Source: Allotamlana fucoidanivorans
Lineage (GTDB): Bacteria > Bacteroidota > Bacteroidia > Flavobacteriales > Flavobacteriaceae
DNA length: 64,000 nt
Assembly (NCBI RefSeq): GCF_006265225.1
Contig: NZ_VDCS01000008.1
Location: 124,001-188,000, forward strand
Direction: 5' to 3'
Shown: one piece after another, positions 35,944 through 44,930 of the stretch
Numbering within the stretch: position 1 is the stretch's first letter
Layout: every line of letters begins with the position of its first letter
Program-made: the position numbers and the translations under genes
The notes under the pieces: model-generated
Database searches by the model: none
Told to the model about the DNA's origin: nothing
The model's input: the letters and a program-made list of their open reading frames with translations, nothing else

Positions 35944-36384
35944 TTATAACTTTAAATATAAGTATTTCTTCTGATAATCAATGATGGCTTTGGCTTTTTT
36001 CAAGATATCGGCTCCAATAATACCATCAACGGGTTTGGAGTTATGGTTAATAAGAGCAGTGTTTACATGTGTAAGATTAAAGAGGACAAGAAGAATTTTG
36101 TTGTTGCTCCATTTGCCAATTTTAATTTTATTTTTTTTAGCCATTTTGGTGTCCATATTTATGGCGCCAGCGCCAGCTGCTTTAATAATAGAATCTTCAG
36201 CCTTTAGCTTAAATCGTTCTATACCTTCAAACCCTACACAAGAACTCGAAGCACCAGTATCTAATATAAACAAACCTCGTTTGCCATTTATGCTAGCTTT
36301 AATTTCAAAGTGGTTTGTTTTGGTTAAATGTAATTTTACTTTAGCATAACCTTTTTCCAGAAGAAATTCTTGAAGCGTTTCCAT
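35944..36384 (-). CDS. Retropepsin-like aspartic protease family protein
   Basis: A 146-residue single-domain protein with the aspartic protease motif LDTGASSSCVG at about residues 42-52 and a second conserved segment DGIIGADIL, the pattern of pepsin-retropepsin-like clan AA proteins that act as dimers. No signal peptide, so cytoplasmic. The ATG at 36384 is used; a longer frame would need a TTG. Upstream of the response regulator by 30 bp on the same strand, possibly one transcript. Substrate unknown. Confidence 0.8.
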   Translation of the reverse strand: METLQEFLLEKGYAKVKLHLTKTNHFEIKASINGKRGLFILDTGASSSCVGFEGIERFKLKAEDSIIKAAGAGAINMDTKMAKKNKIKIGKWSNNKILLVLFNLTHVNTALINHNSKPVDGIIGADILKKAKAIIDYQKKYLYLKL

Positions 36385-36465
36385 CTTATTTATTTTAAAC
36401 AAATATAATCATGTAAAAACGATTATTTTTACAAAAAAATTAAGTTTAATTAAAGCAGGATATAC

Positions 36466-37233
36466 TTGATTATTACTGATACACATACCCATTTATATAG
36501 CGAAGCATTTGAAGAGGATAGACAAGAAATGATTGAACGGGCGATTGATGCTGGAGTTTCCAGATTTTTTATACCAGCTATTGATGCAACCTACACAGAT
36601 GCCATGTTACAATTAGAAAAAGATTTTCCAAATCATATTTTTTTAATGATGGGCTTGCATCCTACACACGTAAACGAAAATTATAGAGAGGAGCTAGAAC
36701 ATGTGGCTTCTATGTTGTCTCAAAGAAAGTTCTATGCGTTGGGTGAAATTGGGATTGATTTATATTGGGACGCCTCTACTTTAGAGATTCAAAAAAAAGC
36801 GTTTAAATACCAAATACAACTGGCAAAAAAGTATAAACTACCTATTGTAATTCATTGTAGGGAAGCGTTTGATGCGATTTTTGAGGTTTTAGAAGAAGAA
36901 AAAGATGCTAGTTTATTTGGCATTTTTCATTGCTTTACAGGGACTTTAGAGCAAGCACACCAAGCCCTATCTTATAATATGAAATTAGGTATTGGTGGGG
37001 TCGCCACGTTTAAGAACGGGAAAATTGATCGGTTTTTAAGTCAGATAGACTTAAAACATGTCGTTTTAGAAACCGATGCACCTTATTTATCACCAGTACC
37101 ATTTAGAGGAAAAAGAAACGAGAGTGCTTATATTATAAAGGTGTTAGAAAAGCTTTCTGAAATTTATAGTAAGCCTGTTGAAGAAATTGCACGTATCACC
37201 ACTCAAAATTCAAAAGAGGTATTTAAAATCTAG
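36466..37233 (+). CDS. tatD: TatD-family metal-dependent hydrolase
   Basis: A 255-residue TIM-barrel hydrolase/DNase. Metal ligands are visible in DTHTH (residues 5-9), GEIGID, IVIHCREA, HCFTGT and ETDAPYL. Translation starts at TTG (36466): the encoded sequence begins at the family's normal N terminus (IITDTHTH), there is no upstream in-frame ATG nearby, and AGGA lies 5 bp upstream. It ends 3 bp before ansA, so the two form an operon. Confidence 0.93.
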   Translation: MIITDTHTHLYSEAFEEDRQEMIERAIDAGVSRFFIPAIDATYTDAMLQLEKDFPNHIFLMMGLHPTHVNENYREELEHVASMLSQRKFYALGEIGIDLYWDASTLEIQKKAFKYQIQLAKKYKLPIVIHCREAFDAIFEVLEEEKDASLFGIFHCFTGTLEQAHQALSYNMKLGIGGVATFKNGKIDRFLSQIDLKHVVLETDAPYLSPVPFRGKRNESAYIIKVLEKLSEIYSKPVEEIARITTQNSKEVFKI

Positions 37234-37236
37234 CCT

Positions 37237-38271
37237 ATGCGTAAAGTCAAACCTAATATATTACTCCTTTATACTGGTGGAACCATTGGTATGATTAAAG
37301 ATTTTCAGTCTGGAGCTTTAAAAACATTTGATTTTAAAACATTACTGGATAAAATTCCAGAGTTACAATTACTAGATTGCAAGATTGATACGGTTTCTTT
37401 TGAAGAGCCTATAGATTCTAGTAATATGAACCCAGAATTATGGGTTAAAATAGCGGAAATAATTGAAACACATTATTTAGAGTTTGATGGTTTTGTTGTG
37501 CTTCATGGTAGTGATACTATGAGTTATACGGCCTCTGCTTTAAGTTTTATGTTAGAGGATCTAACAAAGCCAGTCATTTTTACTGGGTCTCAGCTGCCTA
37601 TTGGCGACTTAAGAACCGATGCTAAAGAAAATTTAATTACCTCCATTCAAGTAGCCTCATTACAGGAAAATGGCGAATCGGTAATCAAAGAAGTTTGTTT
37701 GTATTTTGAATATAAGCTGTACAGAGCCAATAGAACCACGAAATTAAACGCTGAAAATTTTCAAGCCTTTGCCTCATTCAATTATCCTGAGTTAGCAGAG
37801 TCGGGCGTGCATTTAAAAATCAATCGTGAATATATCTGTAAATTAAATCACAAAAACACACTCAAGGTAAACAAACGTTTAAACAATAATATTGCTATTG
37901 TTAAATTATTTCCAGGGATAACAGAGGTTTTTTTAAAAAATGTGCTAGCAACACCTAATTTAAAGGCGGTAATTCTTGAAACTTATGGCGCAGGAAATTG
38001 CCCTAATGAAGATTGGTTTTTAAATACCTTAAAGGAATATATTAAGGCAGGGATATACCTTATTAATATCACACAATGTTTAGGAGGAAGTGTTATGATG
38101 GGACATTATGAAACAAGTGAGGCGTTAGAGCGTATTGGCGTCATTTCAGGGAAAGATATGACTACTGAAGCTGCCGTAGCTAAATTAATGTACATGCTTG
38201 GGCAGAACATGTCTGATTCTGAATTTAAGACGATTTATGAGACGTCCTTACGTGGTGAATTGGGTGCTTAG
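37237..38271 (+). CDS. ansA: Type I (cytoplasmic) L-asparaginase
   Basis: Hydrolyses L-asparagine to aspartate and ammonia. The 344-residue protein shows both catalytic threonine regions: YTGGTIGM near residue 15 and HGSDTM near 90, and lacks a signal peptide, matching the type I enzyme. Directly after tatD (3-bp gap), an arrangement common in Bacteroidota. Confidence 0.94.
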   Translation: MRKVKPNILLLYTGGTIGMIKDFQSGALKTFDFKTLLDKIPELQLLDCKIDTVSFEEPIDSSNMNPELWVKIAEIIETHYLEFDGFVVLHGSDTMSYTASALSFMLEDLTKPVIFTGSQLPIGDLRTDAKENLITSIQVASLQENGESVIKEVCLYFEYKLYRANRTTKLNAENFQAFASFNYPELAESGVHLKINREYICKLNHKNTLKVNKRLNNNIAIVKLFPGITEVFLKNVLATPNLKAVILETYGAGNCPNEDWFLNTLKEYIKAGIYLINITQCLGGSVMMGHYETSEALERIGVISGKDMTTEAAVAKLMYMLGQNMSDSEFKTIYETSLRGELGA

Positions 38272-38349
38272 TTAAAAGTATTTTAATTCTATCAGTACCA
38301 TTTGGCTTAAACACCAAAAGAAGCACCTAAGGATTTGGGTGTCTAAATT

Positions 38350-38499
38350 CTAAATAATCTTGTTTTTCCATACGGCCCCTATGCTTCCCATATTGTTCAA
38401 GTTAAGTCTTCTTTCAATAGTTCTTCCTCCTGCAAAGGACCAATTTGCACCTACACAGCCATAAGAACCTCCAGAGATATTTTTTGCTTGTGACTTCAT
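38350..38499 (-). CDS. Possible 49-residue Gly-rich peptide gene
   Basis: An open frame from ATG (38499) to TAG, 49 codons. It begins MKSQAKNISGGSYGCVG and has a Gly-Gly at 10-11, another at 24-25, one Cys (15), two Trp (20, 44) and a basic middle. This resembles short secreted or modified peptides with a Gly-Gly leader, but the leader is too short for a confident match and no maturation gene is near. Convergent with ansA. Could also be a chance frame. Confidence 0.35.
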   Translation of the reverse strand: MKSQAKNISGGSYGCVGANWSFAGGRTIERRLNLNNMGSIGAVWKNKII

Positions 38500-38888
38500 C
38501 GTATGCTATTTGTGATGAAGCAGAGGTATGTTTAAATAAAATAATGATTAGTGTTTAAAAGCTTTACTCTTAGTGAATTCTTTCTAGTGAGGGGTGACTT
38601 AGTGTAAGACGAAGGTTGGATTAACGTATGAAAGCATCAAAGCGTGTTAAAAAGCAACTTAAAAGTAAACAAAATGCCTGGGATGTTGCTGTCAATCTCC
38701 TTTTTTTAAGTTCACCAATAAAACTAATTTTAAAATCATAGTAAAGTTTTATGTTATATAACCTGTTTAAAACCACCATTAAAGCCATATTTGGCGCTAT
38801 ATTGATGTAAAATTAACTCTTAAAATTTGAAGGTTAGCAGTTTTTTTTGTTATTTCAGCCCCCAGTAATTTAATGTAAACAAAAATAC
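38500..38888. other. Gene-poor spacer before tRNA-Ser
   Basis: About 390 bp without a supported gene. A 37-codon frame at 38628-38741 (+), starting MKASKRVKKQLKSK, is basic then hydrophobic and may be chance or a remnant. The region is AT-rich with no clear promoter or terminator. Confidence 0.5.
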
Positions 38889-38976
38889 AGAGAGGTGGCC
38901 GAGTGGTCGAAGGCGCACGCCTGGAAAGTGTGTATACCTCAAAAGGGTATCGAGGGTTCGAATCCCTTCCTCTCTG
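38889..38976 (+). tRNA. tRNA-Ser (anticodon GGA)
   Basis: Acceptor arms AGAGAGG (38889-38895) and CCTCTCT (38969-38975) pair fully, discriminator G, and the CCA end is not encoded. D-arm, anticodon loop with GGA (CTGGAAA, 38921-38927), a long variable arm of class II type (TATACCTCAAAAGGGTAT) and the GGTTCGAAT T-loop are all present. Serves UCC/UCU codons. Confidence 0.97.
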
Positions 38977-39052
38977 CTGTTATTTTTTGTTATTTAATTG
39001 CTTTTTTTTTATATCTTTAACGCTTTAACTAATAAAATTAAGATCGAGAACA

Positions 39053-39823
39053 ATGAAAAGATTATTTTCTATCCTAGCCATTACAGGAATGATGGTATTT
39101 GGAACTGCTAATGCAACTACAATTGCAAACACAACTACAGCTGTAACAACCGTAACCGTAGCGCAAGAGGACGATGCTGCGCCAGCGCAAGAGCTTGGAT
39201 TTCACCAAGAATTAAAAAAGAGGTTTATAGAAGGAGGACCTGGGTTTATGGGGATTGTATTGTTATGTTTAATTTTAGGATTGGCAATTGCTATTGAAAG
39301 AATTATCTTTTTGAATCTTTCTACTACAAATACAAAAAAATTAACGCAAGATGTTGAAGATGCTTTAGCATCAGGTGGAGTAGAAGCTGCAAAAGAAGTT
39401 TGTAGAAATACAAAAGGACCTATCGCATCTATCTACTACCAAGGGTTAGATAGAACTGATGAAGGTCTTGATGCTGCTGAAAAAGCGGTTGTAGCTTATG
39501 GAGGTGTACAAATGGGACAATTAGAAAAGAATGTATCTTGGATATCTTTATTTATTGCCTTAGCACCAATGCTTGGTTTCATGGGTACGGTAATTGGTAT
39601 GATTCAAGCATTTGATAAAATTGAAGCGGCTGGTGATATGCAACCATCACTTGTTGCAGGAGGTATTAAAGTAGCTCTTTTAACAACGGTATTTGGTTTA
39701 GTAGTAGCTATTATCCTTCAAATTTTTTACAATTATATTATTGCTAAAATTGATAGCATTGTTAACAGTATGGAAGATGCTTCTATTACGTTAATGGATC
39801 TATTAATTAGAAACAAGAAGTAA
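39053..39823 (+). CDS. exbB: MotA/TolQ/ExbB proton channel family protein
   Basis: A 256-residue inner-membrane protein with an N-terminal signal-like segment (1-42), then three helices (about 57-77, 155-180, 200-228) and the family segment LAPMLGFMGTVIGMI. With the two ExbD-like proteins it forms a proton-driven motor that energises TonB-dependent transport. First gene of a four-gene operon directly behind tRNA-Ser. Confidence 0.92.
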   Translation: MKRLFSILAITGMMVFGTANATTIANTTTAVTTVTVAQEDDAAPAQELGFHQELKKRFIEGGPGFMGIVLLCLILGLAIAIERIIFLNLSTTNTKKLTQDVEDALASGGVEAAKEVCRNTKGPIASIYYQGLDRTDEGLDAAEKAVVAYGGVQMGQLEKNVSWISLFIALAPMLGFMGTVIGMIQAFDKIEAAGDMQPSLVAGGIKVALLTTVFGLVVAIILQIFYNYIIAKIDSIVNSMEDASITLMDLLIRNKK

Positions 39824-39845
39824 TAATTAAAATTTAAAAGATATT

Positions 39846-40277
39846 ATGGGTTTACATAAAATATTAAAAATAGTAGCGTTCGCACTTGCTATTATTGGTG
39901 CCATTTTTGCACTAATGATTATGGCAGGTGATGAGTCGACTGCTAACGATATGAGCGGAAATATGCTCTACATTGCCTATGTTGTACTGGGTATTGTATT
40001 ATTACTAGTAGTCTTGTTTGTAATTAAAGGATTATTTGCAGGTAATATTAAAAAGACCTTAGTCACTGTTGGAGCCTTTTTAGCCGTTGTTGTAGTGTCT
40101 TATGCTATGTCTTCAGGAACCGATTTAGATTTAACACCATTTACTCAAAAAGGAGTAGATATTACTGAGTCTACTTCAAAGTACGTGGGAGCTGGTTTAT
40201 ATACATTTTATGTTCTTGCTTTTTTAGCAATTGCCTCTATGTTATACGGCGGAGCAAAGAAATTATTTAATAAATAA
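39846..40277 (+). CDS. Four-helix membrane protein between exbB and exbD
   Basis: A 143-residue integral membrane protein with four predicted helices (about 7-27, 40-62, 72-90, 115-137). It lies 22 bp after exbB and 8 bp before the first exbD gene, so it is part of the same operon. Genes of this kind recur at this place in Flavobacteriaceae. Function unknown; an accessory role in the energy-transducing complex is inferred from context. Confidence 0.75.
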   Translation: MGLHKILKIVAFALAIIGAIFALMIMAGDESTANDMSGNMLYIAYVVLGIVLLLVVLFVIKGLFAGNIKKTLVTVGAFLAVVVVSYAMSSGTDLDLTPFTQKGVDITESTSKYVGAGLYTFYVLAFLAIASMLYGGAKKLFNK

Positions 40278-40285
40278 CAAAAACT

Positions 40286-40873
40286 ATGGCGAAAAGAGCA
40301 GCACCAGAAGTAAACGCAGGCTCCATGGCCGACATTGCTTTCCTTTTATTAATTTTCTTCTTAGTAACAACTACTATTGAGACAGATTCTGGTATTAACA
40401 GAAAACTTCCCCCAATGGAAGAGTCTGATCAAGATGTTATCATTAAGCAAAAAAATATTTTTACTGTATTATTAAATGGTAAAGATCAATTGCTCGTTGA
40501 GGACGAATTAATGGAATTGAAGGATCTAAGAAAAGCAGCAATTGAATTCTTAGACAATGGAGGAGATGGTTCATGTGACTATTGTAAAGGGCCTAAAGAC
40601 CCTAGTTCTTCTGATAATCCAGATAAAGCAATCATTTCCTTAAAGAATGAACGTGAAACAACATACAAAACATATATAGCAGTACAAAATGAGCTTGTGG
40701 CCGCATATAATCATTTAAGAGATGCCAGGGCGGAACAGTTATATGGTATGTCATTCACTGAAATGGAAGCTAACTATAAAGATGTTAATTGGCCTGGGAA
40801 TAAAGATAAATTGAAGAAGCAGATAGATCAAATTAAAGTTGATTATCCTCAAAAGCTTTCAGAAGTACAATAA
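40286..40873 (+). CDS. exbD: ExbD/TolR-family protein with CxxC insertion
   Basis: A 195-residue single-span protein: cytoplasmic N terminus, membrane helix with the proton-carrying Asp16 in SMADIAFLLLIFFLV, and a periplasmic domain. It is longer than usual (about 140) because of an insertion around residues 90-150 that contains Cys97 and Cys100 in SCDYCKGPKD. The cysteines could form a disulfide in the periplasm. Partner of ExbB; followed by a second exbD. Confidence 0.9.
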   Translation: MAKRAAPEVNAGSMADIAFLLLIFFLVTTTIETDSGINRKLPPMEESDQDVIIKQKNIFTVLLNGKDQLLVEDELMELKDLRKAAIEFLDNGGDGSCDYCKGPKDPSSSDNPDKAIISLKNERETTYKTYIAVQNELVAAYNHLRDARAEQLYGMSFTEMEANYKDVNWPGNKDKLKKQIDQIKVDYPQKLSEVQ

Positions 40874-40888
40874 TTTAATATTTAGAAC

Positions 40889-41365
40889 ATGGCTAAATTT
40901 AATAAGAAAAAGAAAGGTGATTTGCCTGCAATATCTACGGCTTCCTTACCGGATATTGTATTTATGTTGTTATTCTTCTTTATGGTAGCTACTGTAATGA
41001 GACAAAACACCTTAAAAATTGAAAATAACTTACCATTCGCTGATCAAGTTGAAAAACTTGATAAGAAAGATTTGGTAATGTATATCTACGCAGGTAAGCC
41101 TAGTGCAAACTATAAGCAGTTTGGTACTGAAGCCAGAATTCAGCTTAATGATGATTTTGCAAGTGTCAGTGAAATTGCAGCATTTATAGCAGCTGAAAGG
41201 GCTTCAAAAAGAGAGGAGTTAGTACCTTTCTTAACCACTGCTCTAAAGGTTGATAAAGATGCTAATATGGGCTTAATTGGAGATATAAAACAAGAGCTAC
41301 GTAAAGTAAACGCTCTAAAAATAAATTACACTACAAAAAAAGGTAGTGTTTTTGGAAGAGATTAG
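40889..41365 (+). CDS. exbD: Second ExbD/TolR-family protein
   Basis: A 158-residue ExbD paralogue with a basic cytoplasmic N terminus, helix with conserved Asp22 in LPDIVFMLLFFFMVAT and a periplasmic domain of usual size. No cysteines in the periplasmic part, in contrast to its neighbour. Last gene of the operon, followed by a strong terminator. Two unequal ExbD proteins may form a heteromeric motor. Confidence 0.9.
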   Translation: MAKFNKKKKGDLPAISTASLPDIVFMLLFFFMVATVMRQNTLKIENNLPFADQVEKLDKKDLVMYIYAGKPSANYKQFGTEARIQLNDDFASVSEIAAFIAAERASKREELVPFLTTALKVDKDANMGLIGDIKQELRKVNALKINYTTKKGSVFGRD

Positions 41366-41387
41366 TTTTTACTCTTAATTTTATAAG

Positions 41388-41420
41388 AAAAAGGTGTTTT
41401 GTTATCAAAACACCTTTTTT
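41388..41420 (+). terminator. Terminator of the exbB-exbD operon
   Basis: Perfect 14-bp stem (41388-41401 with 41406-41419), 4-nt loop, six T residues. The A/T flanks make it usable in both directions. Confidence 0.9.
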
Positions 41421-41482
41421 GTTTGTATATATGTATACGCTAATACTATCTTAGTATTTCATATTGAAATTTTATATTGGAA

Positions 41483-42181
41483 ATGAAATATTGTTTTTCG
41501 GTTTTCTTTGTCGTCTTTATTTCGCTAACTATTTTTGCGCAAGAGAAGCTGCCTAAGTCTGGTGTTGTCGATTCACTATACAAAGAGGATCATTTTTACG
41601 CAACAATGACTTATAATTTGCTTACCAATACCCCTGTTGGACTGCGGCAACGTGGCTTTTCTCTTGGTTTTAACCTCGGTTATCTAAAGGATATGCCTGT
41701 TAATAAAGCCAGAAATAAGGCTATAGCCATAGGTTTGGGCTATTCAACAAATTCGTATAATCATAACATTCTTATTTCAAAGGATGCTAACGGTGTTTTC
41801 TTGTATAATATTATTCCAGAAGGAAGTAGCTTTTCAAAAAATAAAATATCTACGCATTTAATTGAAGTCCCTTTTGAATTCAGATGGCGAACATCTACCC
41901 CGACTGATTTTGAATTTTGGCGAATTTATGCTGGATTTAAGGTGGGATATTTGTTAACGCATACTACAAAGTATATAGGTGACTTAGGAAGCTTTAAATA
42001 CAGTAATAACCCACATTTTGATAATTTTCAATACGGACTTATGGTAAGTGCAGGATATAATACGTGGAATATTCATGTGTATTATGCGCTTAATCCTATA
42101 TTTTCTGAGCAGGCTAAAATAGATGGAGCACGTATTGAAATGAGTACGCTAAAAATTGGTTTGATGTTTTATATCCTTTAA
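41483..42181 (+). CDS. PorT-like outer-membrane beta-barrel protein
   Basis: A 232-residue protein with a signal peptide (cleavage after FAQ, residue 20) and strand-rich sequence resembling PorT/OMP_b-brl_2 barrels of Bacteroidota, with the segment LIEVPFEFRWR and a hydrophobic C-terminal strand ending FYIL. PorT proteins take part in type IX secretion; whether this member does is not clear, as several paralogues exist in such genomes. The ATG at 41483 is used rather than a TTG two codons earlier. Confidence 0.75.
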   Translation: MKYCFSVFFVVFISLTIFAQEKLPKSGVVDSLYKEDHFYATMTYNLLTNTPVGLRQRGFSLGFNLGYLKDMPVNKARNKAIAIGLGYSTNSYNHNILISKDANGVFLYNIIPEGSSFSKNKISTHLIEVPFEFRWRTSTPTDFEFWRIYAGFKVGYLLTHTTKYIGDLGSFKYSNNPHFDNFQYGLMVSAGYNTWNIHVYYALNPIFSEQAKIDGARIEMSTLKIGLMFYIL

Positions 42182-42192
42182 ACCTTTATTTT

Positions 42193-42578
42193 ACGAAAAT
42201 ACCCGTTATAACTAATTTTTGTTTGGGTATATTTCTTTGCATAATATGGGGATGCTAAAATAAGACATCAAAAGAACCTATATCACGAGCAGATGACCTA
42301 GCATCGGCAGATGCTATTTTAAAATTGCAAAGAGAAGAAGGTTAGTATCAGTTAATACAATTGGAGGCGACACCTCAGATGGTGGAAGGCTTAAATGATA
42401 CTGTTCAGAAAAGGCATATCTTGAAATAAAGCAGAGGTTAAACTTTCATTCGGTAGAAATGATAAAGAAAGACCAATCGTATTGGGTGTATAGGTTTAAA
42501 GGACAGTTTGAATAAGGGATTGAGGTTGAGGTGAGAACTGTGCTAAATACTCAAGGTAAATTAACTGCGTTTTTTTGA
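42193..42578 (+). pseudogene. Decayed lipoprotein gene
   Basis: Reading from ACG (42193, where an ATG would be expected) gives a lipoprotein signal with WGC, then an in-frame TAA, then NKTSKEPISRADDLASADA... to REEG, a frameshift near 42342, then LVSVNTIGGDTSDGG, a TGA, KAYLEIKQRLNFHSVEM...QSYWVYRFKGQFE, a TAA, and GIEVEVRTVLNTQGKLTAFF before a TGA. One lost start, three in-frame stops and one frameshift in about 125 codons, with otherwise protein-like text. Parent family not recognised. Confidence 0.7.
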
Positions 42579-42604
42579 AACCTTGGCGGCATATACTCTA
42601 ACTG

Positions 42605-43213
42605 CTACAACCAATAGGGTATTAAAATAAGTTGTGGCAATACCCCGATAAAAAAGCCCACCACTAGTTCTACGGCAACATGTGCTTTTACATGTAATCT
42701 TGAAGTGGCAACAGCACCAAGAACTAGGGTCATGACAGACAATGTGCCTACTATATTTATACTAAAGTGAACACTTAAGGCAATAAAAAACATGGTTAAA
42801 CCAGATATTCCAATTAAATGAATACTGGCCTTAAACTTCATAATAGCTAGCATTAAACAGGTCATACTAGAAATAAGAATACCTAAGAAAAAAAAGTAGA
42901 GCTCTATAGATTCTGTAGGCGGTAAGATACGTTGAATGATAATAAGATTAATGATGCAGTTAAGCAATAACGGATACACACGCTCTTTAGTTGTTGTTAA
43001 ATAGAATGACTTTACTTTTCCTAATACCTTTAAAAAGAAATAGAGTAGAATAGGTAATAAAATTGTTAATATGAATAGTGAGATTAATTTTGCTTTTACC
43101 ACATCAGGGGCAACAAATCTAGGGGTTTTTGAGAAATAAAAAATAACCCCCAACAATGGCATAAACAACGGATGAAAAATAAAGGAAAGGCTTTTAAGGA
43201 ACTTATCTGTCAT
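42605..43213 (-). CDS. Integral membrane protein, PAP2-like C terminus
   Basis: A 202-residue protein with about six helices. The segment SRLHVKAHVAVELVVGFFIG near residues 170-190 recalls the SR...H...G signature of PAP2-type phosphatases, but the first phosphatase motif is not evident, so enzymatic function is doubtful. Its ATG overlaps the rpoN stop (ATGA), indicating coupled translation. Role unknown. Confidence 0.65.
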   Translation of the reverse strand: MTDKFLKSLSFIFHPLFMPLLGVIFYFSKTPRFVAPDVVKAKLISLFILTILLPILLYFFLKVLGKVKSFYLTTTKERVYPLLLNCIINLIIIQRILPPTESIELYFFFLGILISSMTCLMLAIMKFKASIHLIGISGLTMFFIALSVHFSINIVGTLSVMTLVLGAVATSRLHVKAHVAVELVVGFFIGVLPQLILIPYWL

Positions 43214-44670
43214 ATTTTTTTTCTTAGACGTGCCACTGGAATATCTAGTTGCTCCCTATATTTGGCCACTGTTCGTCTTGCAATAGGATAGCCCTTTTCT
43301 TTTAGAATAGCGGCCAAGGTTTCATCGGTTAATGGCTTTTTTTTGTCTTCTTCCTCTATAACGGTTTCTAATATTTTTTTAATTTCTTTCGTTGATACAT
43401 CTTCTCCTTGATCATTTTTCATAGATTCTGAAAAGAACTCTTTGATGAGCTTGGTACCATAAGGTGTATCAACATACTTGCTATTGGCTACTCTAGATAC
43501 GGTAGATACGTCCATATTAATTTCATCAGCAATATCTTTTAAAATCATTGGTTTTAAGCTGCGCTCATCACCTGATAGAAAATAATCTTTCTGATAATGC
43601 ATAATGGCGCTCATGGTCACAAACAACGTTTGCTGACGTTGTTTAATAGCTTCTATAAACCATTTGGCAGCATCTAATTTTTGCTTGATGAAAATGACAG
43701 CGTCTTTTTGCGATTTAGATTTATCTTTGGCATCTTTATACCCTTTCAACATGTTGCTATATTCTCTGGAAACATGCAGTTCTGGAGCATTTCTACCATT
43801 TAGGGTTAATTCTAATTCACCATCCACTATCCTAATGGCAAAATCGGGAACAACGTGTTCAACAATTTTATTATTTCCAGCGTATGAGCCTCCTGGTTTT
43901 GGGTTTAAATGTTCAATTTCTGAAATTGCTTCTTTCAATTGATCTTCGGAAATGTCAAACTTTTGGAGTAATTTTTTGTAGTGCTTTTTGGTGAATTGCT
44001 CAAAAGCATAATCAATAATATTAATTGCTAAATCTGTTGCGGCCGTTTTTTGTTTTCTATGTAATTGAATACTCAGGCATTCTTGTAAATTTCTTGCTCC
44101 TACACCAGCTGGATCTAATTGATGTACAATGTGAAGCACGTCCTTTATTTTGTCTTCAGTGGTATATACATTTTGAGTGAACGCCAAATCATCCATGATG
44201 TCACTCAAATCTCTTCGTATATAACCGCTTTCATCAACACTACCGACTAAAAACTCAGCAATATCACGTTCTTCATCTGATAATCTATAGGTGTTTAATT
44301 GATTTGTTAGGTGTTGTGTAAACGATGTGCCTGCCGCATATGGGATGCTTTTTTCCTCATCATCACTACTATAATTGTTGGCTTGAGTTCTATAATCTGG
44401 GATTTCATCATCACTTAAATATTCATCAACATTAATGTCTTCGGCATTGATAGATTCGGTATCATTAAAGTCATCAGATGAATTATCAAATTCGTTATCT
44501 ATATCATTCAGACTATCTTCTTTACCACCTTCAAGTGCTGGGTTTTCTTCTAGCTCTTGTTTTAAGCGCTGTTCAAAAGCCTGCGTGGGCAACTGAATCA
44601 ATTTCATTAACTGAATTTGCTGCGGCGATAGTTTTTGCGATAATTTAAATTGTAATTGTTGTTTTAGCAT
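43210..44670 (-). CDS. rpoN: RNA polymerase sigma-54 factor
   Basis: A 486-residue sigma-54. Region I is Gln-rich (MLKQQLQFKLSQKLSPQQIQLMKLIQLP), region II is acidic (about 55-115), the core-binding and HTH parts follow, and the RpoN box ARRTVAKYRE is near the C terminus, which binds the -24 element. The ATG at 44670 yields the standard N terminus. Needs enhancer-binding activators, none of which is in the window. Coupled to a downstream membrane protein gene. Confidence 0.97.
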   Translation of the reverse strand: MLKQQLQFKLSQKLSPQQIQLMKLIQLPTQAFEQRLKQELEENPALEGGKEDSLNDIDNEFDNSSDDFNDTESINAEDINVDEYLSDDEIPDYRTQANNYSSDDEEKSIPYAAGTSFTQHLTNQLNTYRLSDEERDIAEFLVGSVDESGYIRRDLSDIMDDLAFTQNVYTTEDKIKDVLHIVHQLDPAGVGARNLQECLSIQLHRKQKTAATDLAINIIDYAFEQFTKKHYKKLLQKFDISEDQLKEAISEIEHLNPKPGGSYAGNNKIVEHVVPDFAIRIVDGELELTLNGRNAPELHVSREYSNMLKGYKDAKDKSKSQKDAVIFIKQKLDAAKWFIEAIKQRQQTLFVTMSAIMHYQKDYFLSGDERSLKPMILKDIADEINMDVSTVSRVANSKYVDTPYGTKLIKEFFSESMKNDQGEDVSTKEIKKILETVIEEEDKKKPLTDETLAAILKEKGYPIARRTVAKYREQLDIPVARLRKKI

Positions 44671-44930
44671 GCCTAAAAGGTTACTTGATATCAAAAATAA
44701 TATAATTAGATTAATTACCTACCCAACTTTGAAGGCTTTTATGAGTTCAAATGGATTCTAATACCAAGCTTTTATAATCGTTAAGCAGTTATTTGTAGAT
44801 GCTTGCTGGGAGCTACTCTCCTTTGGGGGTACAAATTATATTGTTTTATATAGACAGATCAGTTTTGCCCATGGATCTTAAAGGATTACTATACGTTTTT
44901 ACTTAGAATAGGTGTTATGCAAAAATCAAG

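Noticed and set aside
38628-38741. 37-codon frame before tRNA-Ser
   Set aside because: Basic then hydrophobic text, but no start signal, partner or recognisable family; mentioned only as content of the spacer.
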